Assembly (NCBI GenBank): GCA_007128755.1 | Contig: SKWV01000450.1 | Location: 1-6,107, forward strand | DNA: 6,107 nucleotides | From: Trueperaceae bacterium | GTDB lineage: Bacteria > Deinococcota > Deinococci > Deinococcales > Trueperaceae | Direction: 5' to 3' | Shown: positions 1 to 4,069 of the stretch, in pieces | How the letters are laid out: each line of letters starts with the position of its first letter | Position numbering within the stretch: position 1 is the first letter of the stretch | Made by a program: the position numbers and the translations under genes | Notes under the pieces: generated by a model | Seen by the model: only the letters and a program-made list of their open reading frames with translations | Told to the model about the DNA's origin: nothing | The model's database searches: none

Positions 1-177
1 CGCCTCGAGTCCGGCGTCTCGCAGGCCCGCGGCGGCGGCCTCCACGGCGTCCGGGCGGCGGCTGAGCAGCGCCACCTTGGCGCCGGAGCGGGCCAGGCCA
101 CGGGCCATCGCCAGGCCGAGGGTGCCGGCGCCGCCGGTGACGACGGCCACGCGGTCCGTGAGGGCGAAATCGGTCAT
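1..177 (-). CDS. SDR-family oxidoreductase, N-terminal part only; probable fructuronate reductase (D-mannonate oxidoreductase)
   Basis: Reading the minus strand from the ATG at 177-175 gives 59 codons before the window edge, starting MTDFALTDRVAVVTGG. This is the first beta strand, glycine-rich turn and second beta strand of an NAD(P)-binding Rossmann fold of the classical short-chain dehydrogenase type. The cofactor loop is TGGAGTLG at residues 14-21. Threonine replaces the middle glycine of the usual TGxxxGxG, which recalls the TGGGGVLG form I associate with SDR-type mannonate oxidoreductases. SRR at 39-41, after the second strand, may favour NADP(H). The start is firm: a perfect AGGAGG (185-190 complement) lies 7 nt upstream, and the ATG overlaps the uxaE stop as ATGA, so translation is probably coupled. 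Next to UxaE, reduction of D-fructuronate to D-mannonate is the best guess. The catalytic YxxxK lies outside the window, so the substrate is inferred from context; another sugar-acid SDR is possible. Confidence 0.8.
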   Translation of the reverse strand, partial: MTDFALTDRVAVVTGGAGTLGLAMARGLARSGAKVALLSRRPDAVEAAAAGLRDAGLEA

Positions 178-1691
178 GCGGCGACCTCCTGAGGGTGGGC
201 GTGAGCGACGAACGGGGCGAGGTGCCGCTCGAAGTGGCGGCGGAGCGCGGCGCGGTACGCACCCTCGTGCTCGGCCAGCACGGCGCGCAGTCGCTCGCCG
301 TGGCGCGCGAGTGCGCTGCCGAAGGTGACGTGCAGCACCTGCCGGGCGTCGATCTGTTCGAGCAGCGCGAGGATGGCGCTGCCGGGCAGGGCGTCGGGGT
401 CGGGCACGCCCTCGGGGCGTCCGCTGACGTGGTACGAGCGCACGTCCTCGGCGAAGCGCTCCAAGCCCAGGCGCACCACGTCGTGCAGGAGCGCCGGCTC
501 GACCGCGCCCGCGACCCGCAAGGCCTCGAGGTAGCTCGTGCCGGCCGTCTTCAGGTGGACGCGGCCTCGCGTGGCCGCGGCGGCGATCGGGTAGACCGCG
601 AACTTGTCCGAGCCCGAGTGGAGGCTCAGCTTGTAGGGGCCGAGCGCCTCGGCGACGCGTGCGTGACCGCGGAGGTCGTGCGCGAGCGTCGCCACGTCGC
701 CGATGTAGTCCACGCCCTTCTCGAACGCGCCGACGAAGCGCGGCGCCAGCGACACCCAGTCGACCCCCAGGCGCGAGAGCTCCAGCGCGAGGTACGCGTG
801 CTCGGCGAGGCTCGTGGGCGTCGCCGTCTCGTCGACCGACACCTCGACCTCGGCCCGCTCGGGGCCCGCCTGCGCGCGGAGGTGCCGGACGAGACGCACG
901 ACGTGCGCGATGGCCCCGCCGTACTTGACGGCGGCGCGCTCGAGGTCGCCGGGCGCGAAGCGCAGCGGGCGGTCGCCGAGGTCGATCGCCTGGTCCCGCA
1001 GGCGCCCGAGCAGGTCGGCGGGGTCGGTCTCGAGCGCGGCCCAGGGCGGCCGGGCCTCGAAGGCGGCCTGCAGGTCGGCGCCGGCGAGCGCGTCGGCGTC
1101 GTCGGCGACGTGGTCGCCCGGGTCGATGGTGAACATCGTGTAGCCGGCCGCCAGGCAGAGGTCGACGTCGCCCTCGCTCTTGAGGTGGTCGGCGTCGGCC
1201 CCGACCGGGGAGCGCCACCCGGCGACGAAGGCGCCGGCGGTGGCGTCGTCGACGACCTCCTGCGGCGTGCGGCCGGTGCGGGCGTTCTCGCGCATCGACT
1301 GCTGGGCGAAGATCGCGGCGATGCGGCCCTCGGCGCCGGTGGCGCGCAGCGCATCGACGTGGCCGGGCGTGGCCAGGCCGAGGCGATCGCCGAAGCCGGC
1401 GGACGTGCGCGTCCCGAGCGGCGTGGGCGTCAGGTTGGGCAGAGCCGCTCGCAGGGCGGCGAGGTTGGCGGCGTCCAAGGGCCCGCGCACTAAGGTGGTG
1501 CCGTCGACCGCCGACACCTCGCCATGGAAGGGCTCGAGCGCTCCGGCGTCGCCGGCGACCGCGAGCCGCCTGGCGTGGCCGGCAGCGCGCTCGGACCAGA
1601 AGGTCAGGCCAGCGTGCTCGCGAGGGCTGGCCGCATCGAGGTCGCGGCCGTGCCGCTGGGCGATCGGGAGCGTGGGGGCGTCGTCTGGCAT
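174..1691 (-). CDS. uxaE: UxaE-family D-tagaturonate/D-fructuronate 3-epimerase
   Basis: This 505-residue cytosolic protein matches my recollection of the tagaturonate epimerase family, first characterised in Thermotoga maritima, in length and in a series of motifs. UxaE interconverts D-tagaturonate and D-fructuronate, so galacturonate carbon can enter the fructuronate-mannonate-KDG route. Recognisable blocks are GFGDRLG (99-105), FAQQSMRENARTGRTP (128-143), GADADHLK (164-171), TIDPGDHV (188-195), SVDETATPT (285-293), KLSLHSGSDKF (354-364), HLKTAGTSYLEALR (379-392) and YHVSGRPEGV (420-429). The Asp/His/Lys/Glu-rich strand ends suggest a metal-dependent barrel-type active site; I cannot assign individual catalytic residues. 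The ATG is preceded by a purine-rich AGGAAGGAAGGA with 5 nt spacing. It lies 39 bp downstream of the lacI-type gene and overlaps the SDR start by 4 bp, so it is the middle gene of an operon. No frameshift or internal stop is seen. Family membership is confident; the exact substrate is inferred. Confidence 0.88.
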   Translation of the reverse strand: MPDDAPTLPIAQRHGRDLDAASPREHAGLTFWSERAAGHARRLAVAGDAGALEPFHGEVSAVDGTTLVRGPLDAANLAALRAALPNLTPTPLGTRTSAGFGDRLGLATPGHVDALRATGAEGRIAAIFAQQSMRENARTGRTPQEVVDDATAGAFVAGWRSPVGADADHLKSEGDVDLCLAAGYTMFTIDPGDHVADDADALAGADLQAAFEARPPWAALETDPADLLGRLRDQAIDLGDRPLRFAPGDLERAAVKYGGAIAHVVRLVRHLRAQAGPERAEVEVSVDETATPTSLAEHAYLALELSRLGVDWVSLAPRFVGAFEKGVDYIGDVATLAHDLRGHARVAEALGPYKLSLHSGSDKFAVYPIAAAATRGRVHLKTAGTSYLEALRVAGAVEPALLHDVVRLGLERFAEDVRSYHVSGRPEGVPDPDALPGSAILALLEQIDARQVLHVTFGSALARHGERLRAVLAEHEGAYRAALRRHFERHLAPFVAHAHPQEVAA

Positions 1692-1730
1692 GAGCGTCCT
1701 TCCTTCCTCGTGCTGGCGGCTCGGGGGCTG

Positions 1731-2726
1731 CTACGGGGCGCTGGCGCGGACCACCAGCTCGGGCTGCAGCGTCACGTGGCGAGGCGGCTCCCCGCGCATG
1801 CGCTCGAACAGCAGCTGCGCGGCCTGCCGACCGAGCGCGTAGGTGTCGATGTGGAGCGTCGTGAGCGCCGGGGTCACCAGGCTCGCGAGGCGGACGTCGT
1901 CGCAGCCGACCACCGCCACGTCGTCCGGCACCGAGCGGCCGAGCTCGCGCAGGGCGGCGAGCGCTCCGATCGCGACGACGTCGTTGTAACAGACGACGGC
2001 GTCGACGTCGCTCCGACGCGTCAGGAGGGCGACCAACGCCGCGTGGCCGCCGGCCTCACTCGGCTCGCCGTCCTGCACGAGGGTCGCGTCGAGGCGGCGG
2101 CCGGCCGCCTCGAGCCCCTCGCGGTAGCCGGCGCGGCGGCTGGTCGAGGACGCCGAGCGGGCCGGCCCGGCCAAGAGCCCGATGCACCGGCGCCCACCGG
2201 CGATCAGGTGGGCCATGGCGGCGCGCGTGCCGTGGGCGTCGTCGACCTCGAGGCTGGCGACGCGCTCGTCGGCCACCCGCCGGTTCAGCAGGACCACCGC
2301 CTGGTGGCGCCGCAGGATCGCGATGAGGGCGCTCTCGGGGAGGCGGGCGCTGCAGATGAGCAGGCCGTCGACGCGGTGGTCCTCGAAGTGTTCGATCGCC
2401 GCGCGCTCGCGCTCGAGGTCCTCGACCGTGTTGGCGAGCGACACCATGTGACCGTGCTCCCAGGCCACGTCCTCCGCGCCGCGGACGATCTCGGGGAAGA
2501 AGGGGTTGGTGATGTCGGGGACCAGCAGCCCCAGGGTGCGGCTGCGCCTGGTGGTGAGGGTGCGCGCGGCCTGGCTCGGGCGGTACTCGAGCTGCGCGAT
2601 CGCCCGCTCGACGCGGGCCTTGGTGGTCGGGCTCACGTCGGCCTTGGCGTTGATCACGCGCGACACCGTCATGGTCGAGACGCCCGCGAGTCGGGCGACG
2701 TCGGCGATGGTGACGCGGTTGGGCAC
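1731..2726 (-). CDS. LacI/GalR-family transcriptional repressor, probable local hexuronate regulator
   Basis: A 331-residue protein with full LacI-family architecture. The N-terminal helix-turn-helix covers residues 5-26 (VTIADVARLAGVSTMTVSRV), with recognition helix STMTVSRVIN at 17-26. The hinge is YRPSQAARTL (48-57), whose last Leu matches the minor-groove-inserting residue. The effector-binding core starts with TLGLLVPDITNPFF (64-77). Further typical ligand-domain motifs are RRAGYREGL (197-205), CYNDVVAIGALAALRELG (246-263) and DVAVVGCDDV (269-278). It ends about 30 residues short of E. coli LacI and lacks a tetramerisation tail, so it should act as a dimer. The GTG start has AGGAG 5 nt upstream; the next Met lies inside the HTH and is too late. 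It is promoter-proximal in the operon with uxaE and divergent from the TRAP genes. Control of both groups, and a uronate-type inducer, are inferred from position and from shared operator-like sites. Confidence 0.93.
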   Translation of the reverse strand: MPNRVTIADVARLAGVSTMTVSRVINAKADVSPTTKARVERAIAQLEYRPSQAARTLTTRRSRTLGLLVPDITNPFFPEIVRGAEDVAWEHGHMVSLANTVEDLERERAAIEHFEDHRVDGLLICSARLPESALIAILRRHQAVVLLNRRVADERVASLEVDDAHGTRAAMAHLIAGGRRCIGLLAGPARSASSTSRRAGYREGLEAAGRRLDATLVQDGEPSEAGGHAALVALLTRRSDVDAVVCYNDVVAIGALAALRELGRSVPDDVAVVGCDDVRLASLVTPALTTLHIDTYALGRQAAQLLFERMRGEPPRHVTLQPELVVRASAP

Positions 2727-2731
2727 GTCGG

Positions 2732-2736
2732 CTCCT
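2732..2736 (-). promoter_or_regulatory. Ribosome binding site deciding the GTG start of the LacI-type gene
   Basis: The minus strand reads AGGAG, then 5 nt, then GTG at 2726-2724. No in-frame ATG precedes the helix-turn-helix, so this site supports the GTG as the true start and an intact DNA-binding domain. Confidence 0.7.
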
Positions 2737-2764
2737 GTTCGTCCTGCGTCGGACCTTCCATAGC

Positions 2765-2788
2765 GTAAGCGGTCCCGTGACCGCTAAC
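2765..2788. promoter_or_regulatory. Inverted repeat in the lacI-type leader, probable auto-operator (or leader hairpin)
   Basis: A perfect 7-bp inverted repeat, AGCGGTC (2768-2774) and GACCGCT (2779-2785), flanks the 4-nt loop CCGT. After one mismatched pair it continues as GT...AC on the outside, giving a 24-bp dyad. Each 12-bp half resembles a CG-centred LacI-family site. On the minus strand, 2788-2777 reads GTTAGCGGTCAC, and on the plus strand 2765-2776 reads GTAAGCGGTCCC. The element lies about +12 to +35 from the predicted lacI start point, a fitting place for autorepression by roadblock. As RNA it would form a short stem-loop, but no U-tract follows, so it is not a standard intrinsic terminator. 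The site is seen directly; binding by this repressor is inferred. Confidence 0.55.
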
Positions 2789-2806
2789 AGCCCGTGTGGT
2801 GCGGCG

Positions 2807-2835
2807 AGTATAGGGGGCCGGGCGCAGCCCGTCAA
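2807..2835 (-). promoter_or_regulatory. Sigma-70-type promoter of the lacI-uxaE-SDR operon
   Basis: On the minus strand, TTGACG (complement of 2830-2835) is followed after 17 bp by TATACT (complement of 2807-2812). Both boxes are one base from consensus and the spacing is ideal. Transcription would start near 2800, giving a leader of about 73 nt before the GTG at 2726. The inverted repeat at 2765-2788 falls inside that leader. Confidence 0.72.
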
Positions 2836-2920
2836 GGCGCCGGCCCGTGGACCGCCGAGGTGCACGTTCTCACGTTGCAGAGCCGCGTGAGCCGCCGACG
2901 ATCCCCTCGACGCGAGTCCG

Positions 2921-2950
2921 TTGACACCTCCCACCGAGCCGTGCTAGCTT
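2921..2950 (+). promoter_or_regulatory. Extended -10 sigma-70-type promoter of the TRAP operon
   Basis: A consensus TTGACA at 2921-2926 is followed after 18 bp by TAGCTT at 2945-2950, which keeps the T1, A2 and T6 of the -10 box. A TG at 2942-2943 one base upstream gives an extended -10 (TGCTAGCTT). Transcription would start near 2957, leaving a leader of about 115 nt before dctP. The weaker -10 is compensated by the perfect -35 and the TG. Confidence 0.68.
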
Positions 2951-2982
2951 CGGGCGATACACGTATGACACGTCCGCGAGGT

Positions 2983-3012
2983 GGTACCGGTAACGGCAGC
3001 GGTAACGGTAGA
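2983..3012 (+). promoter_or_regulatory. Tandem hexamer array with CG-centred half-sites, probable operator of the TRAP operon
   Basis: Five consecutive 6-bp units read GGTACC, GGTAAC, GGCAGC, GGTAAC and GGTAGA. The exact 8-mer GGTAACGG occurs at 2989-2996 and 3001-3008, 12 bp apart. The first two units form GGTACCGGTAAC, containing the perfect palindrome TACCGGTA (2985-2992) and differing by one base from a full 12-bp dyad. The next two form GGCAGCGGTAAC (2995-3006). Sites centred on CG are typical for LacI-family proteins. The array lies about +26 to +55 from the predicted start point, where a bound repressor would block elongation. Repressor binding is inferred; a chance low-complexity repeat is the alternative. 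Confidence 0.5.
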
Positions 3013-3061
3013 TGCCATCGGCGTACGTCCGGGGACGGCCCGCAGGGGCCCGAACCGGGGG

Positions 3062-3066
3062 AGGAG
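3062..3066 (+). promoter_or_regulatory. Ribosome binding site deciding the dctP start
   Basis: AGGAG within a GGGGGAGGAG run lies 5 nt before the ATG at 3072. This favours 3072 over the earlier in-frame ATG at 3012, which has no comparable site and would put an Arg/Gly-rich tail in front of the signal peptide. Confidence 0.8.
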
Positions 3067-3071
3067 AACGC

Positions 3072-4046
3072 ATGCGATCTATCCGCTCGCTCACCCTCGC
3101 GCTCGCCCTGGTCCTCGTGGCCGGGTCGGCCCTGGCACAGCAGATCACGCTGCGCGCCGCCGACAACCAGCCCGCCACCTACCCCACCGTCCTCGGTCTC
3201 ATGGCCATGGCGGAGTACCTCGAGGCGGCCTCCGACGGCCGCATCGTCATGGAAGTCTTCCCCGGCGGGCAGCTCGGCGACGAGCGCTCCACCATCGAGC
3301 AGGTGCAGCTCGGCGTGATCGACATCGTCCGCACCAGCACCAGCCCCGTGGGCGAGTTCTACCAGCCGATGGGCGTCTACAGCATGCCCTTCATCTTCCG
3401 CGACGAGGCGCACATGTGGAAGGTCACCCAGGGCCCCATCGGTCGCGAGATGCTCATGGGACTGCGCGCCGCCGACATGGTCGGCCTCGCCTACTACGAC
3501 TCGGGTAGCCGCAACTTCTACACGGCGAACACGCCCATCCGCAGCGTCGGCGACCTCCAGGGCTTGCGCATCCGCACCCAGCAGAGCCAGGTCGTCCTCG
3601 ACATGATGGACGCGCTCGGCGCCGACCCCGTGCCGCTGGCCTTCGGCGAGGTGTACAGCGCCCTGCAGACCGGCGTCATCGACGGCGCGGAGAACAACTA
3701 CCCCTCCTACGGTCCCGGTGGCGTCCGCCACTACGAGGTCGCGCCCTACTTCACCGAGAACGCGCACGCGCGCGTGCCCGAGATCGTCATGATCAGCGCC
3801 TCCACCTACGATCGCCTCAGCCCCGAAGACCGGGCGCTCGTGCGCGAGGCCGCGCTGGCCAGCGTGCCGGTACAGGCCGCCCTGTGGGCCGCGCTCGTCG
3901 AAGAGAGCCGCCAGGCCGTGATCGAGGCCGGCTCCGAGATCATCACCGTCGACATCGGCGAGTTCCAGGACGCGATGGCGCCCGTGTACGAGAAGTACGC
4001 CGACGAGTACGGCGACCTGCTGCAGCGCATCCTCGACACGCGCTAG
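3072..4046 (+). CDS. dctP: TRAP transporter periplasmic substrate-binding protein (DctP family), probable hexuronate/sugar-acid binder
   Basis: A 324-residue secreted binding protein that captures an organic acid and delivers it to the membrane TRAP permease. Residues 1-22 are a Sec signal peptide: basic start MRSIR, hydrophobic core to about 18, and ALA-Q cleavage after A22. There is no lipobox Cys, so it is a soluble periplasmic protein. The mature part shows the DctP fold hallmarks: FPGGQLGDERSTIEQVQLG (63-81), MPFIFRDEAHMWK (105-117), GLRIRTQQS (164-172), AFGEVYSALQTGVIDGAENN (190-209) and PSY (211-213). R168 in the LRIR motif aligns with the conserved Arg that salt-bridges the ligand carboxylate in TRAP binding proteins. 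The GAENNxPSY block is one I associate with sugar-acid-type DctPs. Length is normal for the family. It is the first gene of the operon, with dctQM 23 bp downstream. The uronate substrate rests on the adjacent uxaE operon; another sugar acid or dicarboxylate cannot be excluded. Confidence 0.93.
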   Translation: MRSIRSLTLALALVLVAGSALAQQITLRAADNQPATYPTVLGLMAMAEYLEAASDGRIVMEVFPGGQLGDERSTIEQVQLGVIDIVRTSTSPVGEFYQPMGVYSMPFIFRDEAHMWKVTQGPIGREMLMGLRAADMVGLAYYDSGSRNFYTANTPIRSVGDLQGLRIRTQQSQVVLDMMDALGADPVPLAFGEVYSALQTGVIDGAENNYPSYGPGGVRHYEVAPYFTENAHARVPEIVMISASTYDRLSPEDRALVREAALASVPVQAALWAALVEESRQAVIEAGSEIITVDIGEFQDAMAPVYEKYADEYGDLLQRILDTR

Positions 4047-4058
4047 GGGTACGGAACC

Positions 4059-4063
4059 GGAGG
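4059..4063 (+). promoter_or_regulatory. Ribosome binding site deciding the dctQM start
   Basis: GGAGG lies 6 nt before the ATG at 4070, just after the dctP stop (4044-4046). The same frame is open back to an ATG at 3884 inside dctP, but that extension is Arg-rich, lacks an RBS and overlaps dctP by 163 bp, so 4070 is the start. Confidence 0.8.
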
Positions 4064-4069
4064 CGTTGC

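Larger units (their letters stand above)
2727..3071. other. Divergent intergenic control region, 345 bp, no gene
   Basis: No credible coding sequence lies here; the reading frames that cross it have no ribosome binding site or recognisable protein. It contains, left to right: the lacI-type RBS, the 2765-2788 inverted repeat, the leftward promoter (2807-2835), a middle stretch with paired CACGTT words (2863-2868 and 2871-2876), the rightward promoter (2921-2950), ACACGT repeats near the predicted start point, the GGTAAC-type array (2983-3012), short GC-rich dyads at 3026-3050, and the dctP RBS. The two promoters are separate rather than overlapping, so each could be controlled by its own downstream operator. 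Confidence 0.8.

Noticed and set aside
195..1493. Long plus-strand open frame (432 codons) opposite uxaE
   Set aside because: It is the antisense shadow of a well-supported epimerase gene. Its composition is Arg/Gly/Val-rich with no recognisable domain, as expected for GC-rich DNA.
1524..2768. Long plus-strand open frame (414 codons) opposite the LacI-type gene
   Set aside because: Shadow of the repressor gene: low-complexity Arg/Val/Asp composition, no RBS, and it runs through the repressor's start and leader.
2768..2785. The lacI-leader hairpin as an intrinsic terminator or riboswitch
   Set aside because: The stem is only 7 bp with no U-tract, and nothing resembles a known riboswitch core; an operator reading fits better.
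2056..2934. Minus-strand open frame of 292 codons out of frame with the LacI-type gene
   Set aside because: Same-strand frame-shifted shadow: its second half is Arg/Pro-rich translation of the repressor sequence, and it would begin upstream of the predicted promoter.
3037..3050. GGCCC/GGGCC 5-bp hairpin just upstream of the dctP RBS
   Set aside because: Too short and too common in GC-rich leaders to call a regulatory element; it does not enclose the RBS.
3012..3071. Upstream in-frame ATG that would add 20 residues to DctP
   Set aside because: No ribosome binding site, and the extension would bury the signal peptide; the ATG at 3072 has AGGAG 5 nt upstream and starts a canonical signal peptide.
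2832..3767. Minus-strand open frame of 311 codons covering the control region and half of dctP
   Set aside because: It overlaps the clear rightward promoter and dctP, is repetitive in Val/Asp/His, and has no family resemblance.
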